Shown: one piece after another, positions 25,601-33,233 of the stretch
Numbering within the stretch: the first letter of the stretch is position 1
Layout: the number at the start of each line of letters is the position of its first letter
DNA from: Dehalococcoidia bacterium UBA6627
Lineage (GTDB): Bacteria; Chloroflexota; Dehalococcoidia; UBA2979
Reading direction: 5' to 3'
DNA length: 39,311 nt
Assembly: GCA_002455955.1 (NCBI GenBank)
Contig: DKLZ01000030.1
Span: forward strand, 1 to 39,311
The notes under the pieces: model-generated
Seen by the model: the letters and a program-made list of their open reading frames with translations, nothing else
Database searches by the model: none
What the model was told of the DNA's origin: nothing
Position numbers and translations under genes: made by a program

Positions 25601-25817
25601 TTGTCTGTTCATCAGCATCACTATCGGAATGAGTCGACGTTAATATTGCCGATGAGAGTTCGGTACCGCATGAGTTGCAAAATCGTGCCACGGTTCGATT
25701 TCGGTTCCCGCATCTGGAGCAGAGATTAGGGAGTATTTTGACTAGCTGATTCCCACATTCGTCGCAGAACAACGATTGTTCCTCAGATTCATGAGCGCAA
25801 ATTTCGCAGAAAATCAC
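22650..25817 (-). CDS. Giant polytopic membrane protein with two N-terminal zinc ribbons
   Basis: This 1055-aa protein begins with two zinc ribbons: cysteines C4, C7, C18, C21 and C33, C36, C47, C50. A Ser/Thr/Gln-rich linker follows (about 52-150). The remaining ~900 residues are almost entirely hydrophobic, room for roughly 25-30 membrane segments, beginning with ADILLYLGALLLVAAVTMFV. The architecture recalls zinc-ribbon DUF2157/SCO7613-type membrane proteins; function is unknown. The zinc ribbons should lie in the cytosol. The start is a GTG at 25817 with a weak AGG site; an overlapping ATG is out of frame. GTG is supported because the first ribbon begins three residues later. Confidence 0.85.
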   Translation of the reverse strand: MIFCEICAHESEEQSLFCDECGNQLVKILPNLCSRCGNRNRTVARFCNSCGTELSSAILTSTHSDSDADEQTSTVEGITHSEQLTENTPNKESIRPIAKTEDNQTTAHEPVIQNQTSTERNVSPRRSDQVDAVILTPSPTRPFAKNAREWATSRQADILLYLGALLLVAAVTMFVSSQGTDLPPSFRVGLLLAYTIGFIVAGLFAQRSERIREAGAVFLAIGALITPLNILVIYSELLATRDISQELVWLIGSLYGSVFYGILWQRGYGRLYVVPGMISLLSSWAALAEVLEIPADWYGTWWISFLAVISVVTHRIGRYNRFIASTIAAFIALTFLVQITDSNLFEGIGGEIALPVSLTIITGWLAFTGWSLRSPMMLPYAATSAIALGIATIRALGLEADWAAYSPLTIGILSVYTRRWWAHWDQAISQYGWLYSVLCSVTPLAFITTYDSGINGAVSFLMGAVALASVTWRNRFNGFLTSFNRFEQVHPPEQSDHAKITPLIERTIFAWIGLTLLLFAIAYSQREIGIVKPNNGWSYIAISLALISILGWTGRTWDRSLQVLIPPALAAMIVGSSTTISSETINYPGNVSFYLGIPMAAFLGSFSLNRRWPITLVASVIGAFTAAAIWFTFGWATWTLAVTYSAAGCVLFTILTSLRTYQFRSTPMIATILSWSFIILGPIVAFGSLLAIDDFSMIEEIDSPQYRSALFLLLLGATLLLYEGWRFRNWTTTSAATAVASVVVGMVWTSYTWPIWMLAISFLAIGVIRFATMTGVRTYRNETKQLPIVALSWGLVAASPIISWLALIDRMSNEGGIAVDMVEYRSFVVGIFAFVPLLLYEAQRLRARLATVSASVLAMSTLLLTIAIFELNHVQAYTIPVGLYLIAFGLFVRRSVAIVSHQLMLHEVVLLAGITTILLPQIQEALQPDGANWGVVILLEGLFFLFTSFLLGSRWLTVSGVLAISAVAIRWLAINSGATIPYWLLLSLVGMSLLALGTIMLLARDRWNDIQNRVVHWWRVSATLRGVGVEVPAVTAPIAVALIAIFVAIIEDWTA

Positions 25818-25890
25818 ATTAATGCCTGATCTGTTCGTATCTAACGTGTGACAATCTCGAATACAGTTTCACTAACTCAACACGTTCTCG

Positions 25891-25906
25891 TCCACCGCGA
25901 GGTGGA
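25891..25906. promoter_or_regulatory. Short hairpin in a divergent intergenic region
   Basis: TCCACC (25891-25896) and GGTGGA (25901-25906) are perfect arms around GCGA, a GNRA-type tetraloop. It lies about 75 bases upstream of the large membrane protein gene and about 100 upstream of the HisI-like gene. It could be an operator or a leader hairpin. Nothing else is recognised in this 188-base gap. Confidence 0.3.
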
Positions 25907-26005
25907 GCAAGTATGGGGAGCAGTCACTACTGTGCTTTAGATCATCGTAGTAGGGTCACTATGGCCTGTTAGCTTCCGTGCACAATGTCTTTCGAGGAGT
26001 CTGAG

Positions 26006-26422
26006 ATGGTCAATGGTAACGATCTGGAAGAGGGTTCTGCAGTCACGTTGGACTTTCAGAAATTGATAAGTATTGATAACGAGAATCAAGTAATCCCTTG
26101 TGCAGTACAGAATATTGATAGTGGCGAGGTGATTCTAGTTGCGTACGTGAATGCACAAGCGCTGGCTCGATCAATCGAGATACGCTCCGCTGTCTTCTGG
26201 AGTACCTCACGTAATGAATTGTGGGAGAAAGGGAAGACGTCTGGAGAAACCTTCGAGTTGCTTGAAGTACGTGTGAACTGCGAGCAGAACTCACTGCTCT
26301 ATCTCGTAAGGCCTAACGCCCGCGGTATCTGTCACACGAAGAACACTGCCGGTGCACCCCGAAACTGTTATTACCGCCGTCTCGACTTTCCCACTGGCGA
26401 ACTAGTGAATCTGGATCCGTAG
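26006..26422 (+). CDS. HisI-like protein (phosphoribosyl-AMP cyclohydrolase fold) with altered metal site
   Basis: HisI opens the ring of phosphoribosyl-AMP in histidine synthesis. This 138-aa protein shares its core: PCAVQNIDSGEVILVAYVNA, then FWSTSRNELWEKGKTSGE. The zinc cysteines C92, C109 and C121 are kept, but the last two are 12 apart instead of the usual 7. The magnesium motif D-C-D-x-D of HisI reads N91-C92-E93-Q94-N95, so all three aspartates are replaced. No other his gene is nearby. ATG 26006 follows GAGGAG (25994-25999) at six bases; ATG 25985 is rejected. Either the metal site is remodelled or the protein acts on another substrate. It converges on the DUF3500 gene with nine bases between. 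Confidence 0.8.
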   Translation: MVNGNDLEEGSAVTLDFQKLISIDNENQVIPCAVQNIDSGEVILVAYVNAQALARSIEIRSAVFWSTSRNELWEKGKTSGETFELLEVRVNCEQNSLLYLVRPNARGICHTKNTAGAPRNCYYRRLDFPTGELVNLDP

Positions 26423-26431
26423 GTTCTAACA

Positions 26432-27562
26432 TCAGATCGTATGGGCATCTTTGTAGTGCTCAGCTAAAAGGTCACGGCCAAAGTCTCTTTGAGGGTCTCT
26501 CCAGACTGTATGGATGTGATTCGCACCGTTCTGCGTGTTGTCGTATTCAATTAGCAGGTTCGGTGCTTGAATGCGGTAGTAGTGTCCTTCTCCAGGTTCG
26601 AGACTACCTGCCCATGCAAATGTCATTGTCGCATCGTCGATCGCGTTGATGCGAGATTGTTCGGCATTGGCAAGTCCGTTTGGCATTCGGGCAATATATT
26701 GTTTCAACAATGCGGCAAGCGCTTCTCGCTGTTTTGATTCGAGGGTATTCGCAAAAATTCCCTTCGGATTGATCGAATACTCCAATGCTGCGAGATGTGA
26801 TTCGCCTAGGTTTTCGAGATTTACTTCAACGGCCTTGACTGCATTGCTGCTGAATTCATCCTCATCTCGTCGCCAAATTGTCCACGGTTTCGCTTCTGTA
26901 CGGATCGACATTGAGAGTTCCGAACGGTTGGTTGTCACCATGTCAGGAGGTGCTACATCCGAGAGAAGAGCGATCGCTAATTGCTTTGTATTGAATGACT
27001 GCACCAGAGCACGACCAAGATCTTCTTCAGCTCCTAGAGGGCGCAACTCGTTAGCTCCGACACCAGTCGAGTTCGCTGGATTTGCTCCTAGAAAACTAGG
27101 CAAAAGACGTATTTCGCCACCAACTACGAGTAGGCTAACGGAGACATGATGCCCACCGAAACGCCACCCCCAGGGCTCTATCCCTGGTGTACCAAAGACG
27201 GACACTTGATAACGGTTCGGGTCGCGCGTACGTATCGTATCGGGGTCGTGATCGAAGTCAATGAAGCCTTCGCTACCGGCAAGTATGTTCTCAAGCCCCA
27301 TGATCGTTGCGGCAGTTCTGTAAAAGCCTGCGCTCATCGTTGCAGAAAGTAAGCGCATAGCTGTTGATTGCTGACGGGGAGTCATCGCACTGAAGCTAAG
27401 CCCACCGTGATCGGTAGGTGTGTAGAAGACGCGTGTTCGTTCCCCTTCTTCGGTAAAAGGGTACGTCGCTACTTTTAGTTGTGTTGGTTCCAATTCTTCG
27501 AGAAAGTCGTGCGCGGCAGTAGCAATATCATTGGTAGTGTCGATTGTGGTTTTGACAGTCAT
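26432..27562 (-). CDS. DUF3500-family protein
   Basis: This 376-aa protein carries the signature of DUF3500: WGWRFGGHHVSVSLLVVGG in the middle, and near the end YYRIQAPNLLIEYDNTQN followed by ANHIHTVWRDPQRDFG. The conserved His residues in GGHHVS and NHIH and the Tyr/Asp between them look like a metal or active site, but the family has no assigned reaction. No signal peptide is seen here. ATG 27562 is preceded by AAGGAG. It is divergent from the CaiB pair, with a perfect palindrome between the two starts. Confidence 0.88.
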   Translation of the reverse strand: MTVKTTIDTTNDIATAAHDFLEELEPTQLKVATYPFTEEGERTRVFYTPTDHGGLSFSAMTPRQQSTAMRLLSATMSAGFYRTAATIMGLENILAGSEGFIDFDHDPDTIRTRDPNRYQVSVFGTPGIEPWGWRFGGHHVSVSLLVVGGEIRLLPSFLGANPANSTGVGANELRPLGAEEDLGRALVQSFNTKQLAIALLSDVAPPDMVTTNRSELSMSIRTEAKPWTIWRRDEDEFSSNAVKAVEVNLENLGESHLAALEYSINPKGIFANTLESKQREALAALLKQYIARMPNGLANAEQSRINAIDDATMTFAWAGSLEPGEGHYYRIQAPNLLIEYDNTQNGANHIHTVWRDPQRDFGRDLLAEHYKDAHTI

Positions 27563-27599
27563 ACCAGTCTCCTTGGTACTTAGGCCAGACTAAGCGTCA

Positions 27600-27621
27600 A
27601 ATCGTTGTGCTCGCAACGATT
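27600..27621. promoter_or_regulatory. Perfect inverted repeat between DUF3500 and CaiB genes, candidate operator
   Basis: AATCGTTG (27600-27607) and CAACGATT (27614-27621) are perfect 8-base arms around TGCTCG. It lies 38 bases from the DUF3500 start and 55 from the CaiB start, where a regulator could act on both divergent genes. The core ATCGTT/AACGAT also occurs at 19739-19752 with a different spacer. Confidence 0.45.
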
Positions 27622-27675
27622 GTGCCTAGTTTTGTTCCACCAGCTATGCTCCAGTGGGCTCAAGAGAGGCAATCA

Positions 27676-28935
27676 ATGCGTGAACCAGACGGCTCGGCGC
27701 TTGGCCATATTCGGATCTGTGATTTCACCGGACAACTAGCTGGTGCAGGGGCCACGAAATTTCTAGCAGCGTTTGGTGCGCAAGTCATCCGCATAGAAGA
27801 TCCGAGTAATGAAGGGCGTTGGGATATCTTACGCGGCGGCACTCCTTACAAGGACGAGCGTCGCGGAATTAACCTTGGTGGGTCATTCAATAATCATAAT
27901 GTTGAGAAACTTGGAGTCACACTGAATCTCCGGATGAAGCGTGGCAAGGAATTACTACATCAGCTGATTGAGATTTCGGATGTTATTACTGAAAATTTTG
28001 CTGCAGGCGTTTTCGAAAGATTGGGACTCAGCTATCAGGAATTGCAAGAAATCCGTGAAGATATTATCTACGTTTCCAACTGTGGTTTCGGTCATTCAGG
28101 ACCCTACGCTAAGTACAAGACTTGGGGGCCGATTGTTCAGGCCGTGTCGGGGCTGACATTTTCGTCCGGATTACCGAACGAGCCTTCGGCTGGGTGGGGT
28201 TATAGCTACATGGATCATACCGGTGCCTACTATATGGCGATGGCGATTTTGATGGCTATTCACCATCGGAATGTAACTGGAGATGGGCAATGGGTAGATA
28301 TGAGCTGTACGGAAGCCGGGGCAAGTCTGAATGGACCCGCAATCCTCGATTACACAGTCAACGGACGACCATTACGAAGACCGATGAGTCCCAATAGTAA
28401 TCGCAGCCAATCTCCACAAATGGTTCCGCATGGTATTTATCCAGCTGACGGTGCAGATAATTGGATAGCGATCGCATGCCGAAATGAAAGAGATTGGGCT
28501 GCTATCTGCAGCATTGCTGCTGATAGCGGTATTACAGATTGGACGGTGGATCCCAGATTCGATTCGCTGTCCGGTCGAATTAAGCATCAAGACGATCTTG
28601 ATGTGGCAGTCAGCGTCTGGACTGGTAAGTATGAACGCTTCGCACTTGCTGCAAGATTGCAAGCTGCTGGTGTGGCTGCAACAGCGGTACAGAAACCTGG
28701 AGAACGAGTTGATAATGATGCCGATACTTCGGCATGGGGGCTATGGCCGACAGTCCATCATACGGAGATGGGTGAAGTCCGCGTTGATGGAATACCTGTT
28801 CATCTCTCTGAGACTGATTGGCGGATTGAGCGTGGTGCCCCATGTCTTGGAGAAGACAACGAATACGTTTTTGGTGAATTACTAGGACTCGACGCAACTG
28901 AAATTGCTTCATTGAAGGAAGAAGGGGTCCTGTGA
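27676..28935 (+). CDS. CaiB/BaiF family III CoA-transferase, Asp-bearing subunit
   Basis: This 419-aa protein should move CoA between carboxylic acids through a bound aspartyl-CoA intermediate. The N-terminal CDFTGQLAGAGATKFLAAFG and IRIEDPSNEGRWD, then LGVTLNLRMKRGKELL and DVITENFAAGVFERLGL, are standard. The catalytic aspartate should be D180 in YSYMDHTGAYYM, which aligns with the family position. ATG 27676 has GAGAGG (27664-27669) six bases upstream; a GTG at 27607 would add 23 unsupported residues. Its TGA overlaps the GTG of the second subunit gene, so the two are translationally coupled. Confidence 0.9.
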   Translation: MREPDGSALGHIRICDFTGQLAGAGATKFLAAFGAQVIRIEDPSNEGRWDILRGGTPYKDERRGINLGGSFNNHNVEKLGVTLNLRMKRGKELLHQLIEISDVITENFAAGVFERLGLSYQELQEIREDIIYVSNCGFGHSGPYAKYKTWGPIVQAVSGLTFSSGLPNEPSAGWGYSYMDHTGAYYMAMAILMAIHHRNVTGDGQWVDMSCTEAGASLNGPAILDYTVNGRPLRRPMSPNSNRSQSPQMVPHGIYPADGADNWIAIACRNERDWAAICSIAADSGITDWTVDPRFDSLSGRIKHQDDLDVAVSVWTGKYERFALAARLQAAGVAATAVQKPGERVDNDADTSAWGLWPTVHHTEMGEVRVDGIPVHLSETDWRIERGAPCLGEDNEYVFGELLGLDATEIASLKEEGVL

Positions 28936-30200
28936 CCGCACTCACTGGCCTCCGGGTGGTTGAACTATCGAATGAACGGTGTGCATTTGCCGGGAAATTG
29001 CTTGCGGACATGGGCGCCGAGGTGATTCTTGTCGAACCACCTGGTGGCGATATAACTCGGGGTTTCGAACCATTCTTGGATGACATATCTGGACCTGAAC
29101 GAAGCTTGAGCTTCTGGCATTACAACACTAGTAAACGAGGGCTCGTGCTGAACCTTGATACGGAATTGGGGCGCAATGTACTGCGCCGGATTGTCGCGAG
29201 CGCAGATGTGCTGCTCGAGAGTGAATCTCCAACGCGGCTAGACTCGCTTGGGATAGCGCCGAGATCACTGCGAGTCGGACACGAAGAATTAATTACTATT
29301 TCCATGGCTCCATTTATGCGAGAAGGTCCACGTGCCGATGAGGAGGCAACAGATCTGACATTATTGGCAGGTGGAGGACCGGCTTGGAGTTGTGGGTATG
29401 ATGATCACTCATTGCCGCCGATTCGCGGCGGAGGGAATCAGGGTTATCACACCGGTTGTCACTATGCTGTGATGGCGCTGTTAGTTGCGCTCGTCAGTCG
29501 CGATGAGACTGGGGTAGGTCAGCATATTGATGTTGATATGCACGCAGCGCAGAACGTCACCACTGAAGCTGGAAGTTATCAGTGGTTGGTTGCAGAAGAG
29601 ACCGTCCAGCGTCAGACGGGTCGTCATGCCGGAGTGAATCCGACACCACCGACCCAAGTCCAGTGTTCAGACGGACGTTGGGTTAACACAGGTGTTCCTG
29701 CCCGTCGGGGTAGCGATTACCAACGGGTGATGGATTGGCTCGAAGAAGTTGGACTAGCCGGTGAGTTCCCAGAAATGATACTGCTTCAAATGGGAGCTGA
29801 GCACGACCATCTCGGGATAGATCAAGTCACTACTGATTCAGTGATCAGAGAGATATTTCAAGCTGCTCGAGATGCGATTGTTCTACTCGCTGCTAGCATG
29901 CCAGCCGATGAATTCTTCCATAGTGCGCAGGAACGAGGTTTTCAGGTCGGGATTATTTATTCACCTGAGGAAGTGATGGAAGATCCTCATTTCAAAGCCC
30001 GTGGTTTTCCTACCGAAGTCCAGCATCCTGAACTCGATCGGTCGTTCACCTATTCAGGTGCGCCATATCGATTCAGTTCAACGCCATGGGCAATTTCGAG
30101 TCGCGCCCCGCTACTTGGTGAGCATGCAGATGAGATTTTGTCGAAAGTGGATTATGGCGATGACGAGATTGCGAATCTACGTGAAGAAGGAGTGATCTAG
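28932..30200 (+). CDS. CaiB/BaiF family protein, second subunit lacking the catalytic Asp
   Basis: This 422-aa protein has the same fold as the preceding gene (LRVVELSNERCAFAGKLLAD, NTSKRGLVLNLDT, ADVLLESESPTRLDSLGI). The segment aligned with the active-site aspartate reads GNQGYHTGCHYA, with Y172 where D is expected, so it is unlikely to form the aspartyl-CoA intermediate itself. The GTG start overlaps the previous stop (GTGA 28932-28935) behind AGAAGGGG. The family includes heteromeric enzymes with two unlike subunits, such as BbsEF; this pair may be similar. A strong hairpin follows the gene. Confidence 0.88.
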   Translation: MTALTGLRVVELSNERCAFAGKLLADMGAEVILVEPPGGDITRGFEPFLDDISGPERSLSFWHYNTSKRGLVLNLDTELGRNVLRRIVASADVLLESESPTRLDSLGIAPRSLRVGHEELITISMAPFMREGPRADEEATDLTLLAGGGPAWSCGYDDHSLPPIRGGGNQGYHTGCHYAVMALLVALVSRDETGVGQHIDVDMHAAQNVTTEAGSYQWLVAEETVQRQTGRHAGVNPTPPTQVQCSDGRWVNTGVPARRGSDYQRVMDWLEEVGLAGEFPEMILLQMGAEHDHLGIDQVTTDSVIREIFQAARDAIVLLAASMPADEFFHSAQERGFQVGIIYSPEEVMEDPHFKARGFPTEVQHPELDRSFTYSGAPYRFSSTPWAISSRAPLLGEHADEILSKVDYGDDEIANLREEGVI

Positions 30201-30215
30201 GGAGCATTCGCTATG

Positions 30216-30240
30216 TGCTGAGCATTAATTTTGCTCAGTA
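30216..30240. terminator. Bidirectional terminator-like hairpin
   Basis: CTGAGCA (30218-30224) and TGCTCAG (30232-30238) are perfect arms around TTAATTT, extended by a G-T and a T-A pair outward. It lies in the 72-base gap between the convergent CaiB and ProA-like genes. No T-run follows on either side, so termination is inferred from stem strength and position. Confidence 0.5.
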
Positions 30241-30272
30241 GCTCATTCACTACAACGGTTTCGCCCTAGTTA

Positions 30273-31769
30273 TCAACGTCCGAGATCGGGATTTTCTTGA
30301 GTTGCTCGTGTTCGAACTGTGTAGACAGAATCTCCGGAAAGAATGCCTCCACGTCCGAAGAGTCGACCGAACTGCCAGTTTGATAAACCGAGCTCAGGTC
30401 GATTGAGCGCGTATTGGCCATCAACCCATCTCGTCATCCCATTTCCAACAAAAGGAGAGTCGATTAGGTCAAAAAAACGCTGATGCTCAGAGGTACTTTC
30501 GGAGATCAGAGAGGCAGCGAACCGAGGGCTTTGCTCGTTGAACAAATTGATAGCAGTCTCAAAATTGGGAACGATTGTCAGAGTGACTTCTGGGCTTCTT
30601 TCCCATTCCCATTCCTCACCGAGGCGATCGCCTGAAATTAGTTCAGTTTGCTGCTCGACTACTTCACCCTCAGCACGGCTGATCGCACGTTCTTCAAACC
30701 ACTCATCTGGGATCAATTTTTGATGCCCCTCTACGACGTGTAACTTCACTGAGACATCCTGGCGATCTTGGATTTGCTGTAAAGCGTCGAGAAAGGCGGG
30801 TATTAGTTCGTTTTGACGAGTCGCTACGATTGCGCAAGTATTCAGCGTGTTACATGTCTTTCGATCCAATGAGTTCACTACAGAAGCCGTGAATTTCTCT
30901 GTATCTGCAGTTTCAGCAGCGATGATCCAGGCGCCACCAGTACCGTGAAGACTAACCGGTAGTCCTGCTTGTCGTGCTACAGCACCAAGCTGAGCGACAG
31001 CAGCACCGGAACCTCTTGCGACTGCGAGGCCAAGTCTGGAATCGGAAAACATCGCCCATCCTGCTGCCCTTGATGCAGTTGCGACGAGTGAAACGGCGCC
31101 GACAGGCAGGCCCGCATCCCTGATTGCCGGATTAAGTGCATGCTCGACGATTGCCTTCGCAGTCAGCAGCGCATCAGATCCGATTCTGAAGACAACTGTA
31201 TTACCGTGGCGAATCACACCACAGGCATCGGCAAACACATTCGGACGACCTTCGAAGACGAATCCGACAGGTCCTAAACCGGTACGCACTTGATCAACTC
31301 GCCAGCCAACATGTTCCACTGTTTCTACGATCTTGCCTCGTTCACTTGAAGTATCGCGCCACATCCGTAGTCCGGCGATCATGTCTTTGCGCATTCCGTC
31401 GTCGAGCAGAAGCCTGGTTGTCGAGCGTCCTCGCTCCTTCGCATTCGCGACGTCAGATGCATTATTCGCGGCGATAGGTGCGAAGGAAGCTTCTGCTTCG
31501 AGGTTCCGTGCGAAAGTCTCGTAGAAGGTAGAGATCTGATCGTCTGTGACATCACCCATAAACGCGAATGCGTTGGCGGCGGCTGCTACGGCATCCTGAG
31601 CGATCTGCCATACGTTTTCAGGCACATGTAGGAGATCACCGGTAGTTTGATCGACGATGAGACGGTCACCTTGGGAGAACGAATCCGCAAGTATCTTGCT
31701 AACAGTGGTGACGCGGTTACCACCGTAGACGATTGGCATGCCGGCTTTGAGTTGTTCAAGCTGTTTCAT
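30273..31769 (-). CDS. ProA-like aldehyde dehydrogenase with N-terminal extension
   Basis: This ~498-aa protein resembles gamma-glutamyl phosphate reductase (glutamate-5-semialdehyde dehydrogenase). GLGPVGFVFEGRPNVFADAC (164-183), RHGNTVVFRIGSDA (187-200) and the likely catalytic C306 in DRKTCNTLNT are family features. It is some 80 residues longer than ProA (about 415). The extra N-terminus (1-95) contains GGNRVTTVSKILADSF and LLHVPENVWQIAQDA, which I cannot assign. The ProA C-terminal block is also diverged. No proB is nearby, so a role in proline synthesis is uncertain and a different acyl-phosphate or aldehyde substrate is possible. ATG 31769 is chosen without a good ribosome site; a TTG at 31820 is an alternative. 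Confidence 0.8.
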   Translation of the reverse strand: MKQLEQLKAGMPIVYGGNRVTTVSKILADSFSQGDRLIVDQTTGDLLHVPENVWQIAQDAVAAAANAFAFMGDVTDDQISTFYETFARNLEAEASFAPIAANNASDVANAKERGRSTTRLLLDDGMRKDMIAGLRMWRDTSSERGKIVETVEHVGWRVDQVRTGLGPVGFVFEGRPNVFADACGVIRHGNTVVFRIGSDALLTAKAIVEHALNPAIRDAGLPVGAVSLVATASRAAGWAMFSDSRLGLAVARGSGAAVAQLGAVARQAGLPVSLHGTGGAWIIAAETADTEKFTASVVNSLDRKTCNTLNTCAIVATRQNELIPAFLDALQQIQDRQDVSVKLHVVEGHQKLIPDEWFEERAISRAEGEVVEQQTELISGDRLGEEWEWERSPEVTLTIVPNFETAINLFNEQSPRFAASLISESTSEHQRFFDLIDSPFVGNGMTRWVDGQYALNRPELGLSNWQFGRLFGRGGILSGDSVYTVRTRATQENPDLGR

Positions 31770-31795
31770 CAGGTAAACAGGGTAGCGCTCACTCG

Positions 31796-31898
31796 TGGAA
31801 CGGTTCCAATTCTCGACCAATGTTGCACTGCGATTGGAGCTCAGTTACGACACTATAGAGAGGTGATGCATGATCGAGTGATACGGCATGAGTCACCT
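31796..31898. promoter_or_regulatory. Inverted repeats in the divergent region between ProA-like and monooxygenase genes
   Basis: Two elements are visible. TGGAAC (31796-31801) and GTTCCA (31803-31808) form a 13-base palindrome around one G. AGGTGA-x2-CATG (31861-31872) and CATG-x2-TCACCT (31887-31898) form an imperfect repeat with ten paired bases and a 14-base loop. A direct 8-base repeat AGTTAATC/AGTTAATT follows at 31931-31946. Any of these could be regulator sites; promoters cannot be placed. Confidence 0.3.
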
Positions 31899-32038
31899 GA
31901 GTTTCGGTATTTATTAAGATGTTTAGTGGTAGTTAATCAGTTAATTCCTTCCGGTATTCATTCGCGATCATGATTGATATTGGATGCGTATCAAGGGTTT
32001 GCCTCCCTATAGGTAGACTTTGCTCGTATCATTCGCCG

Positions 32039-33187
32039 ATGCAGGATGTTGTTCAAGCCGCACGTCGTCTCGCATCACTGATTCGAGGTGCGTCTGATCA
32101 GATCGAGATTGAACGGCGGCTCCCTCCGGAGTTGGTAACCGCTATTTCTGAAGCGAAGTTGGTAAGATTGTTGACTCCTTCAGCATATGGAGGAGCCGAA
32201 GTTGAACCAGTTACAGCGATGAGCGCGGTTGAGCAACTAGGGATGGCTGACGGTTCGACTGGTTGGCTGGCTACTAACAGCTCCTACGAAGCTTCCCTTC
32301 TCGCTTGGCTTTCGGCAGTGACGATAGAAGAGATGCAATCGTCCGGTGATCAATTGTGGATGGCAGGAGCGATTCAGCCACAAGGGACCGCTTATGCTGT
32401 CGAAGGCGGGTATCGAGTATCCGGTCACTGGGATTTTGTGAGCGGAATTGTGCACGCAAATTGGGTGAGCGTTGGCGTCATCCTGCTGGATGGCGCTGGC
32501 GGAGAACCTCTCAATAATTCTCGAGGGGAACCAGCTTCGAAAATTATTTTTGCTCCTCGTGATCGAGGGCGCATCGTTGAAGCATGGAACACAATGGGCA
32601 TGTTAGGAACTGGGAGTCATGACTTTATTCTTGACAATGAATTTGTCCCAGAGCGCCGGGCGATAAGCCTAGAGGAGAATTCAGCCTTTACCAGTCCGCG
32701 TTATCAACAGCCATTCGTTCAAACTTGGGGCTGGTGTTCGCATGGCGCGAATGCTCTCGGGATTGCTCGTGGTGCACTTAGAGACTTAACTGAGCTATCC
32801 CAAGAGCGCTCTTCAAAGGTGACAGACACACTCCTTCGTGACAGGCCACAAGTCCAACTAGCAGTCGCTGAAGCAGAGGCGATCGTGCGTTCAGCTCGGT
32901 CCTTCCTATTCGAAGCTGTTGAAATTGCTTGGGTTGCTGCATGCGAGGGCGATTCTGAGGCAGAGCGATTGAATTGGGACGCACGGCTAGCACTGACTCA
33001 CGCAGTCTACGAAGCTACGCGAGCCGTCGGCTTGCTCTACGACGCTGTTGGAACTCCTGCTATCTTTCGTGCGAACCGACTTGAACGAGCCTTTAGAGAT
33101 CTTAATGTAGCTAAGCACCACGTTGCCGCTTCACGTCGTCATTTCGAGACTGTTGGGTCAGTTCTATTGAGGAGCCGGGGTCTGTAG
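32039..33187 (+). CDS. Acyl-CoA dehydrogenase-fold flavin monooxygenase (class D-like)
   Basis: This 382-aa protein has the acyl-CoA dehydrogenase fold but reads like the two-component hydroxylases (HsaA, DszC, HpaB-like). It has LPPELVTAISEAKLVRLLTPSAYGG, then AVEQLGMADGSTGWLATN, and GGYRVSGHWDFVSGIVHANW around the flavin site, with a His/Arg-rich C-terminal helix (KHHVAASRRHF). Such enzymes oxygenate aromatic or sulfur compounds using reduced flavin from a partner reductase, which is not seen here. ATG 32039 gives the usual N-terminus; no good ribosome site is visible and ATG 31970 is a less likely alternative. The amidase gene follows after 46 bases. Confidence 0.82.
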   Translation: MQDVVQAARRLASLIRGASDQIEIERRLPPELVTAISEAKLVRLLTPSAYGGAEVEPVTAMSAVEQLGMADGSTGWLATNSSYEASLLAWLSAVTIEEMQSSGDQLWMAGAIQPQGTAYAVEGGYRVSGHWDFVSGIVHANWVSVGVILLDGAGGEPLNNSRGEPASKIIFAPRDRGRIVEAWNTMGMLGTGSHDFILDNEFVPERRAISLEENSAFTSPRYQQPFVQTWGWCSHGANALGIARGALRDLTELSQERSSKVTDTLLRDRPQVQLAVAEAEAIVRSARSFLFEAVEIAWVAACEGDSEAERLNWDARLALTHAVYEATRAVGLLYDAVGTPAIFRANRLERAFRDLNVAKHHVAASRRHFETVGSVLLRSRGL

Positions 33188-33233
33188 GTCACCAGAGTAT
33201 GGTTGACTACCCCGCGATAATATGGAGGTTTCG

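Noticed and set aside
28932..28935. Overlap of the two CaiB genes as a possible frameshift splitting one gene
   Set aside because: Each product is a complete family-length protein with its own N-terminal domain; GTGA overlap is ordinary translational coupling.
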